From NCBI GenBank assembly GCA_905250115.1, contig CAJNOI010000021.1, positions 565,895-629,894 of the forward strand: 64,000 nucleotides of DNA, written 5' to 3'. Shown one piece after another: positions 45,609 through 57,752 of this stretch. Under the pieces are notes generated by a model. That model searched no databases and was not told where the DNA came from. It saw only the letters and a program-made list of their open reading frames with translations. Position numbers and translations under genes: made by a program. Each line of letters starts with the position of its first letter. Within the stretch, counting starts at the first letter, position 1. This stretch comes from Adineta steineri (lineage: Eukaryota; Rotifera; Eurotatoria; Adinetida; Adinetidae).

Positions 45609-45768
45609 TAAATGATATCATCAAGTATTTTATACCAAATTATAGCGCGTTGCAAACTTTTCAACATCGAACTTAAAACGCTTTGAGATATTTTATTTTT
45701 TTAAATGACTTGATAGAGTTCGATACACTCACTTTCAATTGGTATAAAATACTTTGTAATATCGTTCA
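45609..45768. mobile_element. 160-bp MITE with TA target
   Basis: Inverted ends of about 30 bp: AAGTATTTTATACCAAATT on the left, AATTGGTATAAAATACTTTG on the right, flanked by TA on both sides (45607-45608, 45769-45770). No coding capacity. Confidence 0.65.
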
Positions 45769-45991
45769 TAGATCGCGTTGTAGTTAGGGGCATAATAGTT
45801 TCATTACATTCTGAAAATATCTTATCAATGGATATCTTTCGTTTAGTTTCGATAACCTAGTAGAAGTTCTATTGATTACGAAATATTCTTAATTATTAAA
45901 GTCATATATTGGTTTAGAATTGAAGATGATTGACAAAATACAGTAAAGAAGCCGAAAATCTTTCGATTATTATATTATAAGCTATAATCTA

Positions 45992-46630
45992 TATATGGGC
46001 AAGCGTTACAGAATTTCATTTTTTCAACTTGTGAGACATGTATCTCCTCCACAACAAGAGAAATGTTTCTGAAACTTTTACCATATATGAAGAGTAACTG
46101 GTCGTACTAGCACTAAAAATTTCACTGACTTGTGGCGAGTCATAACCGAGTTATATGAAAAACATCGTTCGTGAGGGAATTTCAAAAATGGATAAAATTT
46201 TGAGGGAGGACTCAAATTCTGACATTTTTCTTCGAAAGTAAGTGACCCATAAACAAACGTTTTATACATAGATTGTTCAGCTTTTCACAAGCTCTTAGAA
46301 TATCATGTCATTTTCTCTGTAAAACATTTCCTTGAAATAAGAGGACTTAAAAGATTGAGCGTTACGGAATTTCATCAACTTTCTCTTTTTCCACGAGGAA
46401 CAGTTTAGTGCCATTTTTATGATAATCTTAACTATGAAATCTAACTTTTTTCATTTTGTGACGATTAAGAATATTGTTTTCTATAAATCGATTAGTTCAT
46501 TTTCATCTTTTTTTCAAAATTTCTTAAAAAATTTCATTCATTATTTTGAAAAAAACGAAAATTTCGTAATTACTCACGATTTTAAACCTTCACCAGGGAA
46601 GGGGACCGTTAGCTGGCCTTGCCCATATAT
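45992..46630. mobile_element. Possible 640-bp inverted-repeat element
   Basis: Ends TATATATGGGCAAG and CTTGCCCATATATA form short inverted repeats next to TA-rich sequence. Inside, GCGTTAC-GGAATTTCAT occurs twice as a direct repeat (46004 and 46361). No transposase frame. The end repeats are short, so the call is tentative. Confidence 0.4.
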
Positions 46631-48576
46631 AAAGAGGAAAGTTTGCCTGTTCTTTATGGATTTGGTCCCTGTGATAGCAAGCGTCACCAAACTCTCCACA
46701 GCACTTCTCTAAATCCAAGGGAAGCTTATGAAGGATTTCGCTCCACCAAAGAGAATATGAAGGGGGAGGAGCAAAATTTCACCCATCTTTGATAAACTGT
46801 GACTCTCACTATTTTTTTAAAAACTTCGAAAAATTAGGTATGAGTTTTAAAGTATTCGGCTACTATTATCTTTTCGTACCGTGTGTGTGTGTGTGGCACA
46901 TGGAAATGGATATGAGTGGAAAGAAAGACATTCACACTCACACAATATTTGCTGAGTTGTCGCATTTTAGCATGAGTGAGGGTATATGTCAGAGATAGGC
47001 AAATTCATCATCGAAGTTGGGTTCTGAAAATAAAGATGGATATGAAGTGAACATGCTCTCTGGATCGAGTTCGAATTCAAGCGGAGTTCGAGTGACACGT
47101 AGCCAGAATTTATCGTTTTCTAGCATGTGAATTTATCAATATGAAGTCTGTAAATCAAAATTGGGTACTCCCGCTAGTTATTTATAAGCTCTTCAAGTTA
47201 ATATTAAAGACGAAGAACCTAATGAAACAGACTAAACTTATACTGCACTAGATAAGCGCTAATGTCCTAACAAAATTCTGAATGAGCTATTGTGGATAGT
47301 TAACTTGTAATTAGAATAAGTTTTACAATTCAATATTACTGCAATTGTTAAAACCGATTTTACATTTCTACGTATTATTCCGAATGCATTTGGCTGTTTA
47401 CAAATTTTGGCTCACTTCTAGTGCAAAACTCGGTTCCAATAGTATTGAAAGCTATTGTCTTCAATAGCCATCCCACTGTGGATCTAATATACTACATAAA
47501 ACTATTATATTCAATCACAATACCAATATCGATTGTAAATTTGACTATACACCGTGAATCTAGATGTCATTTGTTGACGATTTTACTGCCGCATCTATAC
47601 GTCATTACACCAATTAAACAAATGTAATGTTATTGAAGACCTACTTGACGAATTATGCATTCTTTAAGTCAATATCAAGAACGAAAAAATAATCAAGCAA
47701 ATATCTGATCAGTACTCAAAAACCTCACAGAAAAAATCTCTTATTAATAATAAAGAACCTAGTGGAACCAAGATTATACTATCTATCTATATTGTACAAG
47801 CCTTTTAGTTATAGATTAACTATCTTCGCTATGTCTAGATTTTGGTGGTTCAACTTAACTAAAGTATATAACCACAAACAAAATAAACATCTGCCAACAA
47901 TTATTATATCTTAGCCTACGCAACATTATTACACTTATTCATATCTTCAACAACGTTAAATATGTAGTATAATAATGATCCACATTTATTTAAACTTAAT
48001 CAACCATTTAATGCTAACAATTACAATGTATTCCGAGAATAATTAACTTGATCCAACACTCTTGTATAGTAGTATCTGATATGGCATCAGATTTTTGACC
48101 AGATGATTTTGTTATTGAACACATTACGAAATTTTGTCAAATATGAAACTAAGCCAGAGAACTAACATCGTCTTTCTTTGAGACCAATTGAAATTGATCA
48201 GAAACAAATTCGAACGAAGGCCTTACTTATTCTACTGAAATTTTGTTATTGTTCTAGTGTTCCTCTTTCACCTCCAGTTGCTTCCTCCCATTTTAGTTTT
48301 ATTTTAATGTTTTCTGCGTTTTATACTTTAGTCCTTTCCTTCATATGCATAGCCTTCATGGAAGCTTACATTCAAATAAATAAGATAAGACCCGTCGGCC
48401 AACTGAAAACTACGTTTCATTAATTATTTTACGACCACTTTTTAAAACAAAATATCAATATTCTGCATACAACTCGATTAATGACAAGCAAACGTAAACA
48501 CTACAATAGATAAAACTTGTCGTTTGCTACAAGATAGACTAATATGTTCCTGATCGATTCATAGCAACACACACCC

Positions 48577-49998
48577 TTAAAGTACCACTCTGTTCTTTCG
48601 CAGAGCATCAACGAGATGTTGTGCTCCTTTATCTCCGATTTCGTTTCTATTGAGATCCAGTGTGGTGAGTGTCTGTATGATAAAGTACAAATAGTTATGT
48701 GGAATAAATGAAGAGTGAATAAATATTACTGTGTTGATTCGTAGTGCATCAGCAATATACTGTGCTCCTTCATCTCTGATTCCGTTGCACCCGAGATTCA
48801 ACGTGGTGAGTGTCTGTATGAGAAAGTACAAATAGTTATGCGAAATAGGTGANNNNNNNNNNNNNNNNNNNNNNNNNNNNNNNNNNNNNNNNNNNNNNNN
48901 NNNNNNNNNNNNNNNNNNNNNNNNNNNNNNNNNNNNNNNNNNNNNNNNNNNNNNNNNNNNNNNNNNNNNNNNNNNNNNNNNNNNNNNNNNNNNNNNNNNN
49001 NNNNNNNNNNNNNNNNNNNNNNNNNNNNNNNNNNNNNNNNNNNNNNNNNNNNNNNNNNNNNNNNNNNNNNNNNNNNNNNNNNNNNNNNNNNNNNNNNNNN
49101 NNNNNNNNNNNNNNNNNNNNNNNNNNNNNNNNNNNNNNNNNNNNNNNNNNNNNNNNNNNNNNNNNNNNNNNNNNNNNNNNNNNNNNNNNNNNNNNNNNNN
49201 NNNNNNNNNNNNNNNNNNNNNNNNNNNNNNNNNNNNNNNNNNNNNNNNNNNNNNNNNNNNNNNNNNNNNNNNNNNNNNNNNNNNNNNNNNNNNNNNNNNN
49301 NNNNNNNNNNNNNNNNNNNNNNNNNNNNNNNNNNNNNNNNNNNNNNNNNNNNNNNNNNNNNNNNNNNNNNNNNNNNNNNNNNNNNNNNNNNNNNNNNNNN
49401 NNNNNNNNNNNNNNNNNNNNNNNNNNNNNNNTGTCTATATGAGAAAATAGAAATAGCGATGTGAAGTAGGTATAGAGTAAATGAATATTACTGTGTTAAT
49501 TCGTAGTGCATCAGCAAGATGTTGTGCTCCTTCATGTCCGATTCCGTTCCTATTGAGATGCAGTGTGGTGAGTGTCTGTATGATATAGTAGAAATAGTTA
49601 TGTGAAATAGGTGAAGAGTGAACGAATATTACTGTGTTAATTCGTAGTGCATCAGCGAGATGTTGTGCTCCTTCATCTCCGATTTGATTGCCATTGAGAT
49701 GCAGTGTGGTGAGTGTCTGTATCAGAAAGTACAAATATTTATGTGAAATAGATGAAGACCAAATGAGTATTACTGTGTTATGTCGTATTGCATTACTGAG
49801 ATGTTGTGCTTCTTTAGCTCCGATTTTGTTGTACGAGACATCCAGTGTGGTGAGTGTCTATATGAGAAAGTACAAATAGTTATATGAAATAAGTGACGAG
49901 TGAATAAATATTAGTGTGTTATTTCATGGTGCATCACTGAGATGTTGTGCTCCTTCAGCTCCCATCGGATTGTAGGAGAGATCCAATTTGGTGAGTGT
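48577..49998 (-). CDS. LRR array, one 28-aa repeat per exon, 3' part of an F-box/LRR gene
   Basis: RNI-type leucine-rich repeats with the pattern TLTTLDLNRNEIGDKGAQHL, each encoded by one 84-nt phase-0 exon separated by a 57-nt intron. Visible exons: 49998-49915, 49857-49774, 49716-49633, 49575-49492, a 3-nt end at 49434-49432, then a 579-N gap, 48813-48730 and the last exon 48672-48577, which ends in NRVVL and a stop. The 5'-most unit (49998-49915) is decayed: no acceptor AG, donor GT changed to CT and an in-frame TGA. The remaining units are clean. RNI LRRs bind proteins; with an F-box the expected role is substrate recognition for an SCF ubiquitin ligase. Whether the gene still works depends on the decayed unit and on the sequence in the gap. 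Confidence 0.75.
48577..49998. repeat. 141-bp tandem exon-intron repeat
   Basis: The exon starts 48672 and 48813, and 49575, 49716, 49857 and 49998, are spaced exactly 141 bp apart. Introns are as similar as exons (TTCACATAACTATTTGTACT in most units), so recent unit duplication or gene conversion is likely. The distance across the gap (621 bp) is not a multiple of 141, so the gap length is probably an estimate. Confidence 0.9.
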
Positions 49999-51042
49999 CC
50001 ACATTATATTTTGCAGATATATATGAGAGGGATTTTAGAATGATATTGTTATTACCTAGCGTTCTGCGTTGGTATTCTGAAGATGTGGATTTGAAATAAT
50101 ATAGGTTCTATGACATTTCCTACTTATTAAGAGCAACTAGAAGTTGTGCGTGTAGAAGATTAAACTTACGACGTATCTGCTAGGAATACGCAGAGATTCT
50201 CATCGTCGTCTCGAAATGCTATCTTCATGGAAAAGGGATTAAGTGGAGAAAGGGAGGAGGTTCTGATGAATGGATAATGAGTCGTCGAACGAATTTTGAG
50301 TAATGAATTGAAAAAGCGTACTATGATGTAGCGTATCATCGTAATAAGTGATTCGCTTGCACGACATGCTTTATCGATATGAGGTAAGTTTCTTAAGACT
50401 TTTGTTCATTATTGATCGCTGATTTCCTTCATCGCTAAATCCATATCAAGCGGCGATTTCAGTTACTTGTTTTGTATAGGTTAAGTGATATGAGAGAGTC
50501 CTATAGTCTGTAGTACCAGTAGTTTGTGAAGGCAAGCGCGTATTTTGCAAAGTGAATAAAGTGGGATCATGTAATAAATAAAAGTCCAGGGATCATGACA
50601 ACTGAGAGGATTTATTTTCTGATTAGTTATTCATATAAGACGAACTCGCTGAGTGGTTCTTAGTCTGTCTCCAGCGGTTGTTTTAGAACGGAAAAAGTTA
50701 TCTTAGGAGACATATATTACAGTCCCTCTTCTTCTACTTCGATTCGATCTTTTCTCACCATCGTCTGTAGAATATGAGTGCTGTTCTTTGAACATTGGGA
50801 TGCTTAAAAAAGAATGAATGTAGATTCACTCATAGTTATACCTGCGCTCATCGACACCTGTTACGACTTTCACTCAGTATCAGCGAACGAGTAAATGAGA
50901 AAAATGAAATAACATGCGAACGAATAGCCTATCTCGCAATAGATTAATTACCTACTATTTTATCAGTCTTACAGATCGTAAGAGTGAAAACGAACATAAA
51001 TATTGATGAATATTAGCCGGGTATAATAAGAAAAAGTCTTAC
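49999..51042. other. Intron or decayed middle part of the F-box/LRR gene
   Basis: One kilobase between the F-box exon and the first LRR unit. A short minus-strand stretch from ATG at 50228 (MKIAFRDDDENLCVFLADTS) ends in a good donor (GTAAGT) and could be an exon; otherwise I see no coding sequence. Confidence 0.35.
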
Positions 51043-51180
51043 TAGATATCGATCGTAAGTGTCAACGATTTGATTGAGTCGCTGGCTCACGTTTCGCATA
51101 GAACATAGCAGAGTGAAATCACTCTGATGGTCCAAAATTCGGTAGATAAGCTCTACCGGTAATGTAACCAAACTTGTCAT
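51043..51180 (-). CDS. F-box exon
   Basis: 46 codons from ATG 51180 to a GTAAGA donor: MTSLVTLPVELIYRILDHQS, then DFTLLCSMRNVSQRLNQIVD and TYDRYL. This is an F-box (LPxELxxxIL...L..L...C..L...) and matches the usual first exon of bdelloid F-box/RNI-LRR genes. Same strand as the LRR array 1 kb downstream, so the two are probably one gene. A longer frame at 51119-51358 on the same strand uses another reading frame and is a shadow. Confidence 0.72.
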
Positions 51181-51915
51181 GATTTTGTTTGTCTCCGACA
51201 GAAACTGTTAAAGTGTGTGGTGTGTTATTGCTTTTATCTCTTCTCTTGAAATGCGTATTTACTTTAGGAGTATCGTATTTTTCTTTTGATGGTGCAACTA
51301 CGCATTCGACGAAAGAAAGGTAGAAGAAAAAAGTCGACGACAAAATGTTCTTATACAAATAGATAGAAGTAATGTCTTGATTGATTGAATTTTAGCGATA
51401 CAATGGTGTATAAGAAATTTGAGAATATGATACATCTGATCGCAACTAAGGATTTCCACTTAGTTACTAAAAAAGTGATAGTAAGAAACTATGTTCACAC
51501 ATACTTGTTGTTCTTTTATTAAAAAAATCGTAAAAGAACAAAAAAAAAAGAAATACTTTCTCATTGAATGGTTATGTATCGCCATTTACTAGTGTATTTC
51601 GGTATCATATGGGTGGTATTCGTTTTGAGGAGTCAATGGATTGAAGGAAATATGAATGTCATTAGAGAAGCAGACGGAATCATGTCATGGCAAATAAAAA
51701 ACATGTGTTTTAAATGTGTAATGTTTTGTTTTTCATTATATTCTTGGCACACTGTTTTCGAATTTGAGACTAGTTGACTTATTCTATAAAATTAGTCGAT
51801 TCTTTCGATCAACACATTCTTATTAGCAAAAATAGGAAGGTACGTCATAGTATTTAAAAATATATCAAATTTTGTTCAAATGTCCTTATGTATTTGAAAT
51901 GATATGAAATATAAT

Positions 51916-51981
51916 TGAGGGTGTAGATGTTGATGTGGGTATGGGTATGCTATTCGTCTATCACACACCCAACACTCTCTG
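51916..51981. repeat. G-rich hairpin repeat, copy E
   Basis: TTGAGGGTGTAGATGTTGAT, GTGGGTATGGGTATG and, on the other arm, CACACACCCAACACTCTC. Confidence 0.65.
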
Positions 51982-52760
51982 GACAATATTGTGATGACAT
52001 CCCAAATTCTATCGATAGGAACTCAAAGTCCTACTAAAGACACTTTTATAATAATCCAACGTTTACCATTGTTATCGTAGGAACACATAACTAATGGATG
52101 CCGATTTATTTTCGTTTCTTCCCTAACAAAGACAGTGAAGGTTGTATGTTGCACTGCGCTACAAAGCGAGCTTGCATGAGTAACCAATGAATTGAAGCAA
52201 CAAACAACAGAACAACATTAATGAATTGAAAACTTTTCATTTTTTTCCTTTTTCAATACGTTGTGCACATAAATGAGAAAACAAACAAGCATACTGTAGT
52301 GTAAAGGAATATTGTGTGTACATAGCAGCATTTGTTTTTCGTTAAAAGACGTGAAGACAGAACAGAAAAAAACTCTATTTCATGTCGACTACGACACAGT
52401 TTGGAAGAATCGTCTTGCATAAAGATGACAATAATAAATCGTCAAATTTTAACAACTTTAGAAATATTATAAAATGGAAATATCTTGAGATTAGTTTATT
52501 AAGATCTTGTCTCTTATATAAAAGAAAACGTAGGGAATGCTATGTCTATTTCGTCTAGGCCCATCAATGTAAAAAAGAAATAGCATAATAATATCTTTTA
52601 CATGAATCCCACAAAGAGTATTTTATATGTTGTATTTTTATAAACCCTTCAGAATATATCAGCATACGCTTCATAGCAAACTACAGAATAAAAAAATTTT
52701 CTTCCAAGAGTTTATGACGTTCATCAACGTTTAAAATGTATATTACTACTCATATATTAT

Positions 52761-52819
52761 CTTGAGGGTGGAAGTGGGTGTAGGTATTCGTCGTATTCAT
52801 CATTCAAACTCACACTCTT
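52761..52819. repeat. G-rich hairpin repeat, copy F
   Basis: CTTGAGGGTGGAAGTGGGTG on one arm, CAAACTCACACTCTTA on the other. Confidence 0.6.
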
Positions 52820-53688
52820 AGCAAAATATCTGATCGGATATTTATTTACTTTGATGAATACAGAACTGTCATGAATATAATTGAATTCAAAATACATGTA
52901 TATGAATAGGTAATCTTCACCACGGCAATCAAAATGATACCTTATTATCCACATCATATAGGATTTCGATCAAGTATTTATAACATTGTATGAAAAATGC
53001 CTATCAACTTAGTTTGTCAAATGAGTATAAAAATTCGAAGTCAAAACTAAAAGCAAACAAAAAAGAGCTAGTATCATACGAAATTGTAATCTGAATTCTC
53101 CTGTATGTACAATAAGTTTGGATAATTACGTACCGCCTTTTAATCTACTTTCATCAATAAGATATCTTTGATGTATGGTACTTCTACTATGTTTTTTCAA
53201 GAATCTCAACTTCTCTGAAATAAATATATCAAAAAATTACTACAATAATTAAATATTTTTCACTTTTAATTATTTTTTTTAAAAACAACTGGCTTGTTCA
53301 TAGTATACTACATAGTTATAAGTTCATTAATAATAAATTGTGATGAAATTTGAATTTAATATTATGTAAGTTAACTCAATTGAAAATATCCTGTGTAATA
53401 CTAGGAATTATCACACTATATTGTTTAACAGTAGTTTAGAAAGAACATTGATTCTTTAACTTATATCTGGAAAAGAAATATATATGCATCATCTTAATTA
53501 ATTTCTACGACATTTATATGTTTTTTGGATAAAATATATTTAAACAACGAAATAACTATTTACTCTATGACAGATAATGAAAGCATATTTTTATCGTTAT
53601 CAAATGCGATGTCATATTATAATATGACAAAACATTATTCAAGTATTAAAAGAGATGTATTCTAGAGAAATTTCATTTAAAAGAAAAA

Positions 53689-54934
<1,246 letters not shown>

Positions 54935-55201
54935 TTAAACTAAATTAAAATAATAAAACATCTATTTTTAAGAATCATTTTTCAATAAAATAATAAGAAG
55001 ATTATATGTTTATAACTTACAAAATAGAACACTTTCGAAAAAATTTTATTTTAAAGGTTGTTTGTATGTACACAAATATCTATCATAAATATATCGCCAT
55101 TTAAAACTAACATAACTACGCCGAGCTTCTCAAGATCTCTTCTGTAGATTTATTACTTTTCTATATAATCAAGTTGAAAAAAAATAGAATCGTTACAATT
55201 T

Positions 55202-55256
55202 GGAGTGTGAGTGTTGATTATTCATCTATACCTACACCTTCAGGTACACTCTCACT
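55202..55256. repeat. G-rich hairpin repeat, copy G
   Basis: GGAGTGTGAGTGTTGATTAT on one arm, CCTACACC and GTACACTCTCACTG on the other; a diverged member. Confidence 0.5.
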
Positions 55257-55338
55257 GTTTGCTTCTGTTAAGTTCATCCAGGTGTTTCAGTTCGACATGT
55301 TGAACAAGACAAGGTTGAACTTCTAGAGTTTCTTGATG

Positions 55339-55407
55339 ATGTGGATGGATGTGGGATTATATCTTTTCTTTCTCCTCATCCACCGATTCACACCTACATC
55401 CTCAGAT
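55339..55407. repeat. G-rich hairpin repeat, copy H (left edge of dispanin unit 6)
   Basis: ATGTGGATGGATGTGGGATT, CTTTCTCCTCATCCACCGAT and ACACCTACATCCTCAGAT. It ends where the shared dispanin flank begins (55408) and is the same orientation and type as 57151-57240. Confidence 0.7.
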
Positions 55408-55802
55408 ATGTTTGATATTTAAATAATGTACTGTTTTTTTTTAATTAAAACTCAGAAAATTTGCAAAGCATTGAGAGGATGTGAATCAATCAAAGATCAA
55501 TGTCTACACCTATACCTATCATTTATTTCAAGATACATGTTGGTATTAAAAATATGTAGAATTACAATATAGAATCCAGATTAATCCTTAAAGATCTTTA
55601 GTAGAGATGAAACTTGACTTTGTTTAAATGTAGTTCACATGATTTATATATTGTTTAATTATAAAATCATATCAATGAAAAAGCATGATTAATAATAAAT
55701 TATATTTTGTTAATGATATTTTTGTGTTTATTAAAACTAAAATAAGAGATAATAATTTGAAATAGTCTAAATAGATTAAGTTAAAATAATTAATGAAATC
55801 TT

Positions 55803-56264
55803 TTAACTGTGAAAAGAACCAATTATAATGAGAACTTGGTTAAGGAAGCCAAGTAAAGAGAATATACCCATTATTGTGGCAAATATGTTAATATTACGAG
55901 CTACCTTTGAAGTTTTTAATGCATCTTGCACAAGACCTTCTCTTTTTAAATCTTTTGTCTTGTTTGAATAATGGAAAGCAAGGCAACCAAAACATATATT
56001 GCAGCAGAAAATATTTATAATAGACCAAGTTTGGTAACTACTAATTTTATCTGCTGATTGAATTATATTTTGATTTGGATTAATAAAAGGTGATGAAGAA
56101 TTAATATTATACGTTGATTGAGGTTGATGAACTTGAGTATTAGTATTTGAATAATTGATTGGTTCTGTAGATTGAACTGAATAATCATGTGGTTTAGAAT
56201 AAATAAACTTTGCTGAATTTCCATCTTTTGATAAATCATCAACAATTAAATCCGATGTAGCCAT
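55803..56264 (-). CDS. CD225/dispanin (IFITM-like) membrane protein, copy 6
   Basis: 153-aa paralogue. The CD225 core is intact (QTWSIINIFCCNICFGC, FHYSNKTKDLKREGLVQDAL). The C-terminal end differs from all siblings: after the second membrane segment it reads FLNQVLIIIGSFHS in place of the usual polar tail, which suggests a frame change near the end. The N-terminal motif reads PHDY, so PPxY is lost while its Tyr remains. Its immediate 5' block (about 75 bp) is intact, but the sequence beyond is displaced by an insertion, so expression may differ from the other copies. Confidence 0.8.
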   Translation of the reverse strand: MATSDLIVDDLSKDGNSAKFIYSKPHDYSVQSTEPINYSNTNTQVHQPQSTYNINSSSPFINPNQNIIQSADKISSYQTWSIINIFCCNICFGCLAFHYSNKTKDLKREGLVQDALKTSKVARNINIFATIMGIFSLLGFLNQVLIIIGSFHS

Positions 56265-56359
56265 AGTGCTCGAAGTATCGTGTATGATATATCATAAAGT
56301 GATAGATGTTATTCATCTTATCCTTCTATTTATATACTTCTCACGTCTACCGGACATGA

Positions 56360-56496
56360 CAGAGGTGCGAAATCTTCCCAAAAACGAAAAGTTTCCCTCC
56401 CTGGGAATATTTTTGCAAAAAATTTTCCGAAAAATGCAGTTTTAAAAAACTTTTCCTCCCTACACGGGGGCGAACGAGGAAGATTCTGCACCTCTG
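56360..56496. mobile_element. 137-bp hAT-type MITE
   Basis: Ends CAGAGGTGCGAAATCTTCC and GGAAGATTCTGCACCTCTG are inverted repeats. They are flanked by a perfect 8-bp direct repeat GGACATGA (56352-56359 and 56497-56504), the target duplication length of hAT transposons. CAGAGGTG is a typical hAT end. It lies in the 5' flank of dispanin copy 6. No coding capacity. Confidence 0.9.
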
Positions 56497-56504
56497 GGAC
56501 ATGA

Positions 56505-56838
56505 TATACTCTTTTTCCTCTTTCATGGATCTGCTTGCATTCATATTCCTCTCACTTTCCCTTTTTCTCATACACATACATCCCACTCTATCTTCCATAT
56601 ATTTTGAATGTTTTATACATTTCATCTCGTGCTCTTCTTCGTTCTATATCATATATACATTCTTTCTTTGTTTCATCTTTTATGATATAGCTTACGCGTA
56701 ATGATATGTGCTTATTATATGCTTCACTCCTTTTTGTTTTTGTATTCATATGCGTTCGTCTTCTTGTTGTCATTTTCATTTATATTCATTCGATTCTTAT
56801 TGTTCTTGAAATATACACGATGAGATATTCATCACCAT
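56505..56838. other. Pyrimidine-rich insert in dispanin 5' flank
   Basis: About 330 bp, strongly T/C-rich on the plus strand, absent from the other dispanin units. No ends recognisable; together with the MITE it separates the dispanin start from the rest of its 5' region. Confidence 0.5.
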
Positions 56839-57150
56839 ACTAATCAATAGACAAAGAGAAATATGGTTTATATGCTGTGGGAGAAAATATAGTTTTTGTC
56901 TTTTAGTTATGCTCATGATCTTTCGAGATTTTATTTTTGTTGTTTTGTCTCGTCTACATAAAGTCATACAAAAACTAAAATGGTTAAAAGAAAGAAAGCC
57001 AGCAAGAGAATACTCGCCTCGAGTTAATACTTGTTTGTGAGAGAGGAGAAGAAAGAGTACATAAACATAATCACAATAGAGTGATATTAATATCGGCACA
57101 TATAATTATATCCATAGGAAATTCTAAAAAATTGATTGTTGATATATTTA

Positions 57151-57240
57151 TCTTGAGGGGCAGAGTGTAGGTGTGGATGTGATTGTGGGTGTATATCATC
57201 TCTTCTCCTCATTCACCGATCCACTCCCACACCTCAAGAT
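57151..57240. repeat. G-rich hairpin repeat, copy I (right edge of dispanin unit 6)
   Basis: Best-preserved member: TCTTGAGGGG at one end, CCTCAAGA at the other. The inner arm has GTGTAGGTGTGGATGTG and GTGGGTGTA, opposed by CACTCCCACACC. It starts exactly at the end of the dispanin 5' flank. Confidence 0.75.
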
Positions 57241-57752
57241 GATTTAAGAGCTTAGATTTTCATGTCAGTTTCTATTTGGGTTTGACTTTGAAATGTGCCA
57301 AATCTAAACGATAAAGTATTGACAAGAATAATGCATCAACTAACGATGTTCTAAAACAAAACAAAAAATTTTAAGATTGGGTCTAAAGCATTCCCAGCAG
57401 CTGTATCACTCTTGTCGATATTTTATCGCTCAGTTTTAACTAAGTAATATATGCTTACCCTATGATTATGTAAATGAAATATTTGCAAATCAAGGTTTAT
57501 ATTAACATTAGGATACGAATATTTTTTTTTATCATAAACTTCTATTAAAGATTTAAATCAAGATAATTAGATGAATATTTGTTATAGTATCTTATGATAC
57601 TGATCACATTGAAATTATTTATTGAATAATTCAATACTTTCAAAAATTCTTTCTATCTTCAAGTATATTAAACTAAGATATATTTTTAAAATCTTTTTAA
57701 AGATTGTCAAATTTTATTTCTGAATGAAACCTAATATATTCTCTAGCAGTCA
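57241..57752. other. Intergenic, no gene seen
   Basis: About 510 bp, AT-rich, 3' of the FAD monooxygenase gene. Confidence 0.5.

Larger units (their letters stand above)
44421..48576. other. Gene-poor region with small DNA elements
   Basis: 4.2 kb without a convincing gene. It contains the palindrome at 44825, a 160-bp MITE at 45609 and a possible 640-bp element at 45992. It also has weak degenerate direct repeats near 47200 and 47660 (shared words AAAGAACCTA and CTTATACT/TTATACTAT). The 97-codon frame at 46419-46712 lies in the possible element and has no domain. Confidence 0.5.
51181..53688. other. Intergenic, two G-rich hairpins, no gene seen
   Basis: 2.5 kb AT-rich between the divergent F-box gene and cathepsin-like gene. 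Hairpin repeats at 51916 and 52761. Small open frames (51568-51777, 52757-52957) have no domain; the latter overlaps a hairpin repeat. Confidence 0.5.
54935..55407. other. Intergenic with two G-rich hairpins
   Basis: 470 bp between the cathepsin-like gene and dispanin unit 6; contains hairpin repeats at 55202 and 55339. Confidence 0.5.
55408..57150 (-). repeat. Dispanin repeat unit, copy 6
   Basis: Shared 3' flank 55408-55802, coding region, and a 5' flank split by about 500 bp (about 56337-56838) of unrelated sequence that contains a hAT-type MITE. The 5' flank resumes at 56839 and ends at 57150, directly against a G-rich hairpin. Confidence 0.8.

Noticed and set aside
46419-46712. 97-codon frame inside the possible element at 45992
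   Set aside because: Phe/Lys/Ser-rich without transposase motifs; likely chance.
48849-49442. Apparent 197-codon frame
   Set aside because: It consists almost only of N from the assembly gap.
51119-51358. 79-codon minus-strand frame that looks like a small secreted peptide
   Set aside because: It overlaps, in another frame, the clear F-box exon at 51043-51180, which has better family support and a good donor site.
51568-51777. 69-codon plus-strand frame
   Set aside because: No domain and no supporting context.
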